NCBI GenBank assembly: GCA_911728455.2
Contig: OU452229.1
Span: 20,154,754-20,218,753 of the forward strand
DNA length: 64,000 nt
Direction of reading: 5' to 3'
Origin: Marthasterias glacialis
Taxonomy: Eukaryota > Echinodermata > Asteroidea > Forcipulatida > Asteriidae
The notes under the pieces were generated by a model. That model did no database searches. It was not told the DNA's origin and saw nothing but the letters and a program-made list of their open reading frames with translations. A program made the position numbers and the translations under genes. This document shows positions 1-11,639 of the stretch, piece after piece; positions within the stretch are counted from its first letter, which is position 1; each line of letters starts with the position of its first letter.

Positions 1-922
1 TGAAGCGTCCGAGGAAATAAACAGCACAACTCTAATCACACCGAGAAATACTTCCAAATAAAGTAGTTCTTTCTTGCAAGAACCTGCCAGACAGTAAAAG
101 TGTTAGTACTGGAATTGTTTTCTAATTAAAACTTAAGCCTATAATAGCAAAACGTTTGCATTCTATTGAACCGTTTTACCTTGAAATGCGCTGCGCTCTC
201 CCGTCAAAAGAAACGCTGGTGGGAGGTTTGGTAATTTTGAACAAATCTAATGGATGGATGACTATGCGTTCTTGTGATTCAGCGTGGCGTCTTGCGTGGT
301 GGTCAAGTCAGGCGTGGATTTCTATGTACTGGTTGAGGAAAGGGGGAAGTATACATTTTCACTTCTACTCGGCCTTTAGCATGAAACTTTAGTCAAACCA
401 AAAGAGACGTTTCCACGTATTGAAACCAATGTGTATACTTCTTATGTTTTGTATTAGAAGCAGGGGAAAAAGTGACAGTAATAACGTGGAAAATTGCACG
501 CGTTGTGTGGTCGATTTTATCAGGGCTGACTTTAGTTCCGTAATGAGCTTATCTCCGGAAACTGGCAATATTTGTCACTTATAATCATAAAAGCCGAGCG
601 AAATGTTTAAGTTTATAATGGTTGCAGTGCTGAACACGTCAGAACTGGTATGTCTATGGAGGAGGGAACGTGCGGGTTCTTGAAAAAAAAAATTCTTAAA
701 ACTCGAGAGATGCGGGTTGTCTTGCTGCGTATCAATTTATGTGACGTCACCATTTGTTTTGGATTTCATCTCAGGATTTCATTTTCTTTGTTTCTTATGC
801 TGCAAGTCTAGTTAATTGTACTGCCAAGATTTGTTGCGATGTTCCCTGTGTAAAATTGCGACGACAATGCTGTTGTTCATAACACTAAACAAAGGGGGGG
901 GGGGCAGACTATAGGACATTCA
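1..922. other. Non-coding, no gene seen
   Basis: AT-rich sequence without a supported gene. It includes a TGACGTCA palindrome at 742-749 and an 11-base G run at 894-904. Confidence 0.6.
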
Positions 923-1100
923 GGTTGGTTCAGTGGTTTCTTTTTTTTCTGCCTTTCACCTCTGTGACCTCAGTTCGAATTCCCGGACAGAGTCTTGCGT
1001 GTGAATTGGGGTTTTCAGTCCCTACTTGATTGCGTAGGTTTTTCCTATTTGGGGTTTTCCTCCCACGTCTAACACTGAAACCCTCTTCATGTTCTGCTTC
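923..1100 (+). mobile_element. tRNA-derived SINE, copy 1
   Basis: The left part resembles a tRNA: an A-box-like GGTTCAGTGGTTT (927-939) and a B-box-like AGTTCGAATTCCC (972-984). It continues into GATTGCGTAGG, TTTCCTATTTGGGG and TTTTCCTCCCAC, the type of central domain seen in many animal SINEs. A clearly related copy lies inverted at 45265-45427, and homology between the two fades after about 1100. RNA polymerase III transcription would be expected for an active copy; this one has diverged boxes. Confidence 0.75.
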
Positions 1101-1588
1101 AAAAGGTTGGTGTGGTGTTTCGATTCGTATCATCTGCCGACTATATAATTTAGACCATGTTTTCGTGGTTACATTGAATGCAATGGGAGTAAAACAAAAA
1201 TAGATTTCATCCATGGATATATTCCAAATTTATTACTTGAAATGGCTTATAATATTATGACTTGATTTATACTTAATTTATGACTTAAGATGGCCTATAA
1301 TATCCCCACACAGAAAATATTCTCTATGACCCTAATGATTTTACGTATAGATTATAACTACATCTGAGTAAAGCGTTAAACAACATCAACTTTAAGCAGC
1401 TGGCAACCTCATTTAAATTTACAATATTTAAACAAATTAAACCGGATTTCAGGGTCGTAAATCAATCCTATTAAACGTAATTGCTGCATCCTCTTAACAT
1501 TACGTAATGATATCGACTTTATTTATTGTGCAGAGTGTATTCTCATTCTATGATTCCACTCCATAAAAGCTTTCATACATTAAAGCCA
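1101..1588. other. Non-coding, AT-rich
   Basis: Nothing beyond AT-rich sequence was recognised here. Confidence 0.5.
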
Positions 1589-1925
1589 TTATACACTATT
1601 GGTAAAGTGTCTGGAAATACTTCCATACCTTATGAGCATCAAGAGTTATTTAATAAAATCAACCTGCGAAAGTTTCAGCTCATTTCATTGTTTCCTTTAC
1701 GGGAAAACAACACAAAGTCATTCAGTGTTTTTGTCTTCATTCTAACGGCCGGAGTTTTCATCTCATCATTTGTGGATCTTATCTCTCTAATTATTCGAAA
1801 ACGATAACACATCAGACAGAAATATTTCACAGGAAGTTTTCTACCATCATCGTCTCTATACCATGTAAGTTCTGTGCAAATCTGTGAACATTTTTGTTTT
1901 TCGGTTTTCCCAAAAGTGAATATGG
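1589..1925 (+). repeat. Dispersed AT-rich repeat family, copy A
   Basis: This stretch matches the reverse complement of 8083-8405 along most of its length. Shared landmarks are the TTGGTAAAGTGTCT start, GAAAGT..CAGCTCATTTC, CATTCAG..TTTTTGT, CAGACAGAAATATTT, GTTTTCTACCATCAT and TGTGAACAT. A partial third copy is at 31100-31210. Short frames on both strands are not conserved between copies, so it is not coding. The element class is unknown. Confidence 0.75.
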
Positions 1926-2000
1926 GTTTTAAGCCGGACGAGATCATTGGTCGGAAAACCTGGACACTCAGCTCGATCGCTTAGGATTTAGTTTTTCCTT

Positions 2001-2031
<31 letters not shown>

Positions 2032-2655
2032 ACCTCTTGCTTAGTGTTCGCCTACAATTCTCCCTTAAAGTTGAGTGGCTTGCTTTTCGCCGAAGGAAGT
2101 TTTTTTTTCACATGGATTTTTCTCTGAACGAATTTTGACAGATGATGCCGTTTCAAAACGAAAAACATCCCCAAACCTTTCGCATATAATAAAATGCACA
2201 AGTTACATGTAACATACAACATTGTTTGTACATGGCCGATGGACGGGAGATAATGTCAGGATCCCGACAATGGTTCTTGTTTAGATTTTAATTAACTACC
2301 ATAATTGGCGGATTTTACCTAAAATAAAAAGCTTATAACTTTCTCGAATCTATAAAAAATATTTATCTAAAATTTAAATCTTAATTTTGGGGGTCAAATC
2401 GGCCAACAATCTGACCTATAACATCTTTAAAAAGAACGTTGATTATAAGTGGATGTCGGGGAGGGGAATTGATTAACTTCAATCTGAAAACTCACCGAGT
2501 AATAAGTTTATACCAGCACAAATCCTTCGGAGTAAGATTTTCGTGTGCAGCACTGTCAAAGTCGAGAATAATCATCATTGCTTATTTTGATGGCTGCAAT
2601 CAAAATAGGAGTACGCATGATAAAACACGTCGAAAAATCCCTGACAAACCACAAA
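1926..2655. other. Non-coding, with a CTT microsatellite
   Basis: Contains (CTT)11 at about 1998-2030. The remainder is AT-rich and unremarkable. Confidence 0.6.
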
Positions 2656-2659
2656 CCGT

Positions 2660-2792
2660 TTTGTTTGTTTGTTTGTTTGTTTTTTTATTTGATGGGTTGT
2701 TGGGTTGCTTGTTTGTTTGTTGGGTTGATTGTTTGTTTGTTTGTTTGTTTGTTGGGTTGTTTGTTTGTTTGTTGGGTTGTTTATTTGGTTTT
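2660..2792 (+). repeat. Imperfect (GTTT)n / GTTGGGTT array
   Basis: Runs of GTTT alternate with GTTGGGTT interruptions over about 130 bases. Frames through it give strings of Cys-Leu-Phe-Val that look like membrane protein but are only the repeat. Similar tracts occur at 10975-11010 (complement) and 20985-21035. Confidence 0.85.
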
Positions 2793-3219
2793 GTTTTCAG
2801 TTTACCACCGACTTTTATGATGTTTTGTACACGGGTTAGTTCCGTGATCAGTTTATCGAAAATGAAGTTTGTGATTTAGTTTACTGTTTTCTGTAACCAT
2901 CACGTTTATGGACCAATAATTGTAGCTATATACAAATGGTAGGGCGGTGCAGTTGGGGTTGGGGGGGGGGTAAAAACAGTAAGTCAATGAGTAGCGCTTG
3001 CTGGACTTCCGCAAGATGTGAGAAGTTATTTAGGCCTGCCGTATGTCTTGTTGAATCAACAGCGGCACATGACAATTGAAACTGGAACACTACTCTTGTT
3101 AAAATTGTCGCACAATCCACTTGGCATTGAAAACTAATTCCACTCACACAGGAAAATAACAAGAAACACGGGCATAATTACCCTAGCTTACACGATTCAC
3201 TTTCCCGGCCGTTTTTTCT

Positions 3220-3221
3220 CC

Positions 3222-3274
<53 letters not shown>

Positions 3275-3298
3275 TTCTACTTCTTCTTTTTTTTTTTT
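3220..3298 (+). repeat. Poly(C), (CT)n and poly(T) tract
   Basis: A C run (3220-3232) passes into about 19 CT units (to 3270), then a short CTT/T-rich end. It is an almost pure pyrimidine strand of about 80 bases. Confidence 0.9.
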
Positions 3299-5968
3299 AC
3301 CGAGGTAACACCATTGGCACCATCCCCGAATTCTCATCGATAAAAATTAATTACAAAGCGATCCAAATCAATGCGTCAGCACCTTGACTTCACTCCAGCT
3401 AACCTCCAGTCGGTTTTAACGGCCCTGAAACCAGACAATTAGACACGATGTAGCATATGTCTTAATCGATTACCCGCGATGCCCGTCCTTCCACAAACGA
3501 AATTAATTAGTCAGTTCATCAGTTTGTGTAAGACAAAAATGACCAGACGCCATGAGGGGGAAACTGGGTGCGAAAGACCACCCACTTCCCTTGGATCACC
3601 ATTCCGTGGTTTATTTTCTCTCCAGAAAACGACTAAATACAACATGAGCCGATCAAGAAATAATATTTCTTTATTTTGTTGCGATCATTTTTGACACTCA
3701 CGATTGACCAACTGTCACGCCCCTTTGTTATTATACGCGATCATTCAGCATATCTGATTGGTTGATCAGTGCCACGTGGTGTCTAACTGACAACAGCCAA
3801 CATGTCTGGTAAAATGGAGAACATTATTTCGTACGATGTGTGTCTATTAGAGTTGTTTCTTTCTTCCACGATTTAATAACTAGGCCTACTTTTTTTGTCT
3901 TTTCTTTTTTTCTTTTTCTTTTTTGAGGAGGGGCCATTGAGAAACTGGTTGCCAGATATCCTCGGTTTGCCAAGGATCTCCTGAAGACGATCAGATCATG
4001 CTGATCGAAAAGTCGAGTTGTGTTAACTACCGGATCTTTTCAGAACCACACCGACTCATAGAGAGAGTGTACAAAGGTGTCTGCGCAAACCTTACTAGAT
4101 TGTCCGCAAACGTTCTCGATAATAAATCTCACACTCGGGCAATTTCACATGGATTTTGTTCTTTTATTTGTTTATTTATTTATTTGTTTGTTTATTTATT
4201 TATTTATTTGTTACATTTGTTTACCCAGGGTAAGCCCACAGCCAATTTAAGGCCCTTCGCACATTAACTAAATAACAATTTCTCACTTATTTTACGAGAA
4301 TATTTAATTAATTTTTATTATAAGTGAGATTTTAAATCATATTCACCTCAATATTCAATTTATTTTAGGCATGTATTTTTATGCAAACGGCAGTATACAT
4401 GACTGTACGTGTCACCATTAAGGGAGAAAAAACACGGGGAAATTCTCACCCGGCTCCAATTTGTATGGCAGTCAAATAAGTTCGTTGATGGTTTTCATTA
4501 AATTTGACACAGAAAACTCAGATGCACCTACAGTTTCAAACAAACAATTATGAGACTTTCTGTAGCAAACTATTTGCTTGAAAGCAATTTTTTACAGCCC
4601 CATTGCGCCCGGCAAAGCCCAAATGTACCCGGACTTTAGAAACTCTTCAAAACCGTATTATGAGACTTCCATGCGAAATAGCGAAAGAATTAGGTCACGT
4701 ATCATCAACACAGTATTCTGACTTGTGCAGTGACTTATGCAAATTTCCAAACTGTCCAATCACTAATTAGGCGACTCAGCAGTCATTGGCCATGACCCCT
4801 TTCTTGCACCCCTTATCCACCACCAACTGTTACCCCACTGGTTTCCTGTGCTAAGTGGACTTAATACGCATGCTAGTGACTAACCCAGGGTAAGCCTAAT
4901 AGCGTTACCGTTTGTCATTACGATGTTCAAGTTTATAGTAATTGACAAGTGCATGCGGGATTTAATTACAGCCCGATCGATACCTGTCAATTTAAGAAGT
5001 CGCACCGGGCTTGCACACTGCGAGTCGATGGAGGCTGTTTTGGGTCCGGGATATTGCAGTTTTGAGTTTGGGGTGGGAGATCCCCTTCATGTTTGGCGTA
5101 TCGGCTCGGCCGTGTCTGAATCCAGCTATTTTGACATGTTGGCTGCGGCTGGTGTCTGTTGCAGCGGTTGAAGAACATTGTCCCTTTCAGCGACCTGGTC
5201 TTGGCCACTGCCGAATTCGGCCCTGGCTATAGACAATGTAACCTTTGTTTACAACAAGAGTGACCATGTACATTTTCCAGGGCCTTGCTGGCAGGCGAGA
5301 CACTCCACTGGTCATGTTTGAACTTTTACATTTTGTGTCGTAATTTCCACCAAAAACTTCACAGAGTCATAAAAAATAACAGCTGAACAAGTTTTGAGAT
5401 GTGCCCCTTTCTTCCTATAAAAAGGTGATCAAAATCAGACAGTGCAATTTCTATAAAATGTAGGATTTTATGTTTTCTTCCATGATAGGGCTGTGTACAA
5501 AATCATGCCCGCAGGAAGTCCAGGCTCTGTGGCTCTTTTGTAAAAACATGTGATGTCACAGGTTACATGATCTAAAGTCTGACGCAGCCATTTTACCCAG
5601 CACGCGCAGTGACAGAAGTGACACCTTTTCCCTCCACACACAGATGGTTACCACGATACGAATGGTCCATCGCTTTGGAGGTCATAACCGGAACCAAAAC
5701 TTCTCACTACATTATGTGTAACCTCATTAAAAATTCCATACGGTAAACCATGTATAGGAACAGTGGGAATTTTAGCTACGCAAAATTACGAATGATAGTC
5801 ATGGCATTGATTATGACATTCACCAGTTTGGGATCACAACCTAAACTTCCCCTGAGAAAGTCTTTCTCGATCTTTTCTTGATAATCTCTTTACAAGATTA
5901 TAGTTTCTCCATGAAAGTTTTTCTTTGATTCAGAAAGACTTTGTAAAATAGTAAAAACCACTCGTTTT
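3299..5968. other. Non-coding; (TTTA/TTTG)n at 4158-4220
   Basis: No supported gene in 2.7 kb. A TTTA/TTTG tetranucleotide tract lies at 4158-4220. A GC-richer patch at 4980-5230 is open in several frames on both strands but has no recognisable motif or splice context. Confidence 0.55.
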
Positions 5969-6006
5969 GTCCGCCATACCACTCCTGCTAGAGCCATATG
6001 GCGGAC
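5969..6006 (+). repeat. Short perfect hairpin
   Basis: GTCCGCCATA (5969-5978) pairs with TATGGCGGAC (5997-6006) around an 18-base loop. The arm is close to the GGTCCGCCATTTTG arm of the hairpin at 9980-10045, so both may come from related terminal repeats. Confidence 0.7.
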
Positions 6007-6011
6007 AACTC

Positions 6012-6190
6012 TTTTTAGAGTGAAAGACGGGTATTTTCAACTTGAATCAGAGTGAAGTTCGCTCCAATTTCACTTAAAAAGGGTGATGCACAGTAAGTTT
6101 CACTCGGAAAAGAGCCGAAATGACACCACACGGGTGAGAGAGTGAAATGTTCACTCTTTACATTTGGAGAGTAAGCCAGTGACACTTTGA
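6012..6190. repeat. GTGAA/TTCAC-rich repeat block
   Basis: AGAGTGAAA and its complement recur in both orientations, e.g. AGAGTGAA..TTCACTCT near 6150-6165. This internal palindromy is typical of a decayed MITE. Ends could not be set. Confidence 0.45.
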
Positions 6191-8082
6191 ACTGCGTTTA
6201 GCGTACACCCTATTCCAACCCTCCACCTTCCGAGCCACAATCACTAAGGGAACTATAGTAGTTGTTACCAAGGTGAATTCGGATGGAACATTTTCTTGAA
6301 GACAGCCTGACCGACGTTTCGAGAAATGCTGTAAATTGCGTTCAGCATGAGGATTAACCTACAGCCCTACACAGTATGGAATGAATACACTCAAACATAC
6401 GACTTTTCTATTATTATGTCGACCATAATGACACAACAGTTTTATATTGAATGGTAATCTCTTAATAGTAAAGGCAGTACAAACTCGGGTCCATCAAGGA
6501 AGGAATGCAAATTAAACAGTTCGATTTTGCGGCATCGTAAAAAGGTTGATGCAACGTACATTAAAGCGCGGTGGGAGCGACAGTGCCCCTGCTGCCGTGA
6601 TTAAAAAAGAATTAATGGCCAGACTTCCCTCTTCAACACAGCGGAGCAGACCTTGGCAAAAAAAAAACTTTGTGCATTAATTCACTAAACGTGGTTTACT
6701 CTTGCAAAGTTAATTCCCGGCATTTTCAATCTCGGGGAAATGTACAGGCCTCTGGAAAAAAGAAATTTTCCCCCATCGACAAATGAACATTCGGGTTAAT
6801 TTAGATAAAATTCTGGCTTAGCTTATCTGCCCGGGTTTGCCTCGGCGTTCGCCGGTAATCACGTTAGAGTGAAATTAGCCGAATGTGCATCATCATGGTG
6901 TATCGACGTCGCCCAGGTATGACCTCGTACGCGGCGTGCAAGAGCTTGCTTCTAGATTACGTAGCTAGAGTAAATACCTATAGCCCGGGCTTATCTCTTC
7001 GCATCTGTGAGGTGTATAGTGACTCATAATATTTTGTCATTAGTGGCATTATAATTTTGGGAAAGACCGAAAGGAGTTCTACGTATCCCTTGGTGACATG
7101 CAGCCCGAGCCTGAGCTATATACCCCCTTCTGTACTTAATTGTATGCGAACCCCACCACAAAAAAATCAATCAATTTCATAATGAAAATATATTGGTGAC
7201 GAGTTGTATTGATCGCCAGAATGTCAGCAAGATGTTCAAAAGCCGTTTTCAGGTTGCCAAATGAAATATCTCCCTATAAAAATCACTGGGGTTTGACGGC
7301 ATGCTAAAAATGTAAGGACAGAATGACGGATAGGCAGGTTTTACCTTCAGTGAATATCAGAAGAAAGATAAAGGCTTGTTTCATTTTGGTTCGGCTCCGT
7401 GCTGAGACAATAAGAATTCGCAATACTATTTCATCTTTACAAAGTAATGGAGATCGGGTCTGTCCATTTTTGGGGTAAAGGAACCCAGTAGTCATAAATT
7501 TGAGAAAAATAAAGCAAACTTAAGAAGTAATCCCAGATTTTAGTCGCGGTACCTCTTTTTAGTATAAATCACACACGGTTCCCTCACGGTTTTGTTTGAG
7601 TGTTTTTGGATCAATAGCAAGTTATCTTAGTGCTCGTTGGTAACCATCCATGGAAACTGATGAATAATGACACTTCATCTGTTTAAATCGGTAAATAGAT
7701 ATTAATTACTTTTAAAAAGCATAATCCTTCAAAATGGGTTGGTAATATACCATTCCGATATGTGGCAGAGGGAGCCCCCCCCCCCTCAAATGTTCCCATT
7801 CTCTACCACACTCTTCTCCTTTTGTACAGAAGCACCCCCCCCCCCCCCCTAAAATCCTCAAAAGAATTCCAGAGATTTCCAGAACCGTAATGAAGACAAT
7901 AGGAGGGGTACACCCTGCCACACATCGAGCACCAAATGGTTGGTAAAGGCATTCGTGTAAGTACCATTCTGCACTGGTCTTATATCACGCATCAGGATGC
8001 GTTGATACAAAGACTATCATTACGGCACTGTCCTTACATAAACTTCGATATAAGAGCTTTAAAGCCTCAGCTCAACATTGGT
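6191..8082. other. Non-coding; C runs at 7776-7787 and 7832-7848
   Basis: No gene is supported. Two C runs of 11 or more bases are present. Short open frames are random-looking and unspliced. Confidence 0.55.
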
Positions 8083-8405
8083 GAGAAAGAGAAACATCAA
8101 TGTTCACATATTTATTCATACCTTACATAGTATACAGATATTAATGATGGTAGAAAACTGTCCGTAAAATATTTCTGTCTGAAGGCTTATCGTTTTTAGT
8201 GATAAATAAGATCCAAAATGATTTTTCGTCTCATCAAAACTCTGCCTAAGAATGCGTACAAAAATGCTGAATGAATGTTTACCGTTTTCTCGCAAATGAA
8301 ACAACGAAATGAGCTGACACTTTCACAGGTTGGTTTTTATTACATGTATCTTGATTTGTGCAAAGAATGGAAGCATTTGCAGACACTTTACCAATGCTGG
8401 GATAC
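8083..8405 (-). repeat. Dispersed AT-rich repeat family, copy B
   Basis: Inverted relative of 1589-1925, sharing nearly all landmarks in the same order with many point differences and small gaps. Confidence 0.75.
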
Positions 8406-9385
8406 AACATATACGCCAATCTAATCGCAGGGGTCGGAAGGGCTGTGTTTCCCCACCCCTTCCATTCTTACTTTGTGCAAAACTAATAATGGTCGAAGAT
8501 ATTCAGTCGTAATCTTTCCCCTTAAAGTATGACAGTGTTCCTCGTTCCTCATCTTGACCTCACACTGCTCCTAGTCTCTAAGGACCTGGCATATCATGTG
8601 TTCGGCAACCACGGGCCCGATATCACAGGGCTGTGGAATTGCTCAGCGCAGGGAGCCCGTCACAAACAGCATTCATCCAAACTCTTCTTATCTGGTACTG
8701 TCTCTGTTTAGCACTCCCAGAACGAAGTAATTAATCAACTGTTCAGTGTGGTCTCTCAGTGTGGGCCACACCCTGGTTCTTTACTGCTACTTTAACCGTC
8801 AAACAAATGGGAGGGGCACTTACCCCTCCCCATTTCCCTAATCTCGGTGGTTTGCACGCGGGGAAATTGTTCACCGTTAACTTATTAGCCCGTGTTAACT
8901 TTGAATGGAAACCGGAAGCCTGTTTGAATTTTGCTGACCTTCCAAGCTACCGTAACAGGATGTTGCCCGTGCCGGGTAGGTGACAGATAGGCCAGGGTAC
9001 AACCTTGACTCTCCTAGATAATGTACCTGGACTTCCGCTTTACTGTGGGCTGCCAACCAATACAGTTGTAGTGTGGGTGGGACTGTTTTCTTGTGATAGT
9101 GGGGCTCCAATCTGTGTGTTTGCTACGCGGTACGTGTCACGAACTCCGCAACCACGGTCAGGGATCGGTGTGTCGCGTGTGCTTAGAACTCACTCAGCGC
9201 GGTGGTTCATTTCAGGTGCTTTGTGGCTTTTGTGCACGTGCTCCCCGTCGGTCTTCCATCCCCAGTATGAAGTCGATGAGGCCTACATATTTAGTTTGTG
9301 TCCACTAAGTTCGTACTTAACTTGCACATCTACACAGTGTCCATATGCACGGAGTTTCAATCAATCGAACTACACATCCACAACA
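8406..9385. other. Non-coding; moderately GC-rich
   Basis: A 158-codon frame starts at 9005 and runs to 9481. It begins at a non-ATG codon, shows no domain, signal or splice context, and overlaps equally long frames on both strands, so it is not called as a gene. Confidence 0.5.
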
Positions 9386-9392
9386 TGCAGCA

Positions 9393-9441
9393 TATACGAC
9401 CATGGAGGAATGAAACTCCTCCATGCATGGTATACGACCAT
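9393..9441 (+). repeat. Small hairpin flanked by direct repeats
   Basis: CATGGAGGA (9401-9409) pairs with TCCTCCATG (9417-9425) around a 7-base loop. The hairpin is bracketed by direct copies of TATACGACCAT (9393 and 9431), as if it had been inserted or duplicated there. Confidence 0.6.
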
Positions 9442-9979
9442 AGAGCAAGGACAGAGTCCTTTCTGTATGGTACAATCTTGACTTCGTACTATGAATGGAT
9501 CTCTTTCTTCGGATGAATCACCCACTGATGAGAGTGCCTGGTCTTTCAGAGGAATCGGGTTAGTTTTTTTCGCTGTACAATTTGCTACCAAGAGCTGTCA
9601 CTGCAGAAGAAGCTTGGCTGTAAGCACTTACCGGTAACTCTTGGCTTGAAAGCACATCGGAGAACCAAAGCCTCAGAAACATCATGAGAAATGTCACATG
9701 CACAGTGAGTCAATCCTTATTCTTGAGAGAGATTAGTCGGTAAGTATGAACCGAGTCCAACTAGCGGAGCCACCTGTGTTAAACAGTAAGTTCATCGAGT
9801 TTTAAAGGGACACAATACCTTCAAATCTCTTAAAAGTGTGTTAAGAATTGCTCCTTTTTTAAAGAGATTTTCGTGCAATAGAACAGCTACAGTGGGTTTT
9901 AATTATAGTGAGTAGTGATTCAAAAACATGAATAGTTGTCTCTTGGAAATACAACCAGGGGAACCACACTCTACATAGA

Positions 9980-10045
9980 CACATACGGTCCGCCATTTTG
10001 TGGAGTCCATCATTTGGTTCTACAAAATGGTGGACCGTGTTCTGT
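9980..10045 (+). repeat. Hairpin MITE fragment
   Basis: ACGGTCCGCCATTTTGT (9986-10002) pairs with ACAAAATGGTGGACCGT (10022-10038) with one mismatch, around a 19-base loop. Confidence 0.65.
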
Positions 10046-10682
10046 CACGAAATGAAACCAAAAAAAAAACCACAAAATCAAGGGATTAGTGAATCATTAT
10101 ATTCTACTTTTAAAACATCTATCCAACCATTATTCACTTCAAACCAAATGCTTCTTATAGCCCAAAAGCGCCCAAGCCGAAGGCAGCGTGTCCCCATTAG
10201 CAAGTTTCATTTAGCTTTGGATCCTTCCTCCGTTTGGGTTTGCTAAGGACAAAGATTGTCCCTAATGGGGTGAATAGGACATGTATAAACTACACTCCCT
10301 GTGAACTCTACCCAGTAAAAAGTTGTAGCACTAGCAGTCATTGAGGAAGGAAACCATGCACCCATGCAGCAGCAGACCGAATTATGGGCACAATTTTAAT
10401 TGAAGATTCACATGGAATGGTTTACGAACGGTACAAACAAGATGATCTTTACACGTCACGAGCTTTCAGATTGAAATTCGTTTGACGGTTAAATTTACGC
10501 TAATCACCACAACTGCATCTTGCGATCAACAGGGAGGATCCTCCTTACTCTCTGATTTAAAGGAAGAACGAAGGGAAGCCCTTCCCCATTTTAACGACAG
10601 ACGCCTTTCGTATTTACATCACTTGAAAGTCAGTATTCGTACTTGTGGTTGATTGTGTGATTCTATATAATTATACAGGAAC
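10046..10682. other. Non-coding
   Basis: No recognisable gene or repeat boundary. Confidence 0.5.
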
Positions 10683-10960
10683 AACGAACCTGTGAAAATT
10701 TCGGCTCAACCGACGTCTGAGTCGGGAGAAAATAGTGAAAAACTATGCACACTTTTCAGCATGTCAGCACATTGATCTTAATTTGGATTGTTACAACCGA
10801 AACTAAAATTGGGGTCTTCAAATTCGATTTTCTCGACTTTGACCGTATTTCAGACAGAAATATTTCTATGGAAGATTGCCACTGGTATAAACTTCATAAT
10901 CAGCAAGCCTTCATACCGATACTAATAAAAATACAACTTAGATGAATACCAATCCTGTTT
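10683..10960 (+). repeat. Second dispersed AT-rich repeat family, copy 1
   Basis: Aligns with 36985-37255. Shared blocks in order are CCTGTGAAAATTT, GGCTCAAC, GAGTC.GGAGAAA, ACACTTTTCAGCATGT, CACATTG, GGGTCTTCAAATTC, GACTTTGAC, TATTTCAGAC, GATACTAATA and ACCAATCCTGT. It shows no coding pattern. Confidence 0.8.
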
Positions 10961-11499
10961 TGTTATACATTTAAACAAAAACAAACAAACAAACAAAGAA
11001 ACAAGCACACAACAACAACACAACAATGGTGAATATTGGTCATGTACGACAAATATAATTGCCTAATGTTGCTTAATACAATGCCCTGTTTTCTTTTGTA
11101 GTCGGATAGCGCTTGATTGTCTTTCCTTTTAAAGTGCGTTGACACTTGTTATTTGCAGCCAGCACACTTAACGGCCACGTGGGTATGCGTGTCCTGATGA
11201 CGAGGACTTGAGTTACACTTGTTGAAACGGAGCCAATATTTTCTACACTCATCGAAGAGATTAACACATGGTGTACCCGTAAGACTCGTTTAGGTTGTTG
11301 TTGTTGTTTATATGCAATTCGCCCAGAACAATGCCCAAAGGCCACTTGATGTGTGGGCTACCTTTTGAAGGGATAGAAACCCGCACCATATTGCGCAGAA
11401 ACAAGACATGGCGAGATATAAACGCAATTCTCTTAACAGCACATCTTAGAACAAGAGAGGGGTAAATGAATCCGTTGCAAGACAAACATAACTGCCTCT
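10961..11499. other. Non-coding; (AAAC)n at 10975-10995
   Basis: A short AAAC microsatellite, followed by unremarkable sequence. Confidence 0.5.
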
Positions 11500-11633
11500 T
11501 CCCCTATTTAAAGCAACTATTTTTAAGTGTCTTGCTCAAGGAAACAAGTGTCATGACCGGGATTCGAACTCACATCCTGATGACTTAGCCACCAGAACTT
11601 GAGTCCGATGCACTAAACCGCTCACGCTATATT
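11500..11633 (-). mobile_element. SINE derived from tRNA-Leu(CAA)
   Basis: On the minus strand the sequence runs from an A-box-like GAGCGGTTTAGTGC, through GGACTCAAGTTCTGG, to a long-variable-arm region and the B-box GAGTTCGAATCCC. The middle block matches the anticodon stem-loop of animal tRNA-Leu(CAA), with CAA in the loop, and a long variable arm fits leucine tRNA. The tRNA part continues straight into CTTGTTTCCTTGAGCAAG, a common SINE body motif, so this is a SINE and not a tRNA gene. The 5' acceptor arm is not preserved. Confidence 0.75.
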
Positions 11634-11639
11634 AATTAT

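Noticed and set aside
2439..2879. 146-codon frame with apparent membrane segments
   Set aside because: The hydrophobic part is the translation of the (GTTT)n array.
9005..9481. 158-codon frame on the plus strand
   Set aside because: It does not start at ATG, shows no domain or splice context, and several other frames are equally open in the same GC-richer patch.
11555..11633. tRNA-Leu gene
   Set aside because: The acceptor arm is degraded, the A-box is off consensus and the sequence continues into a SINE body.
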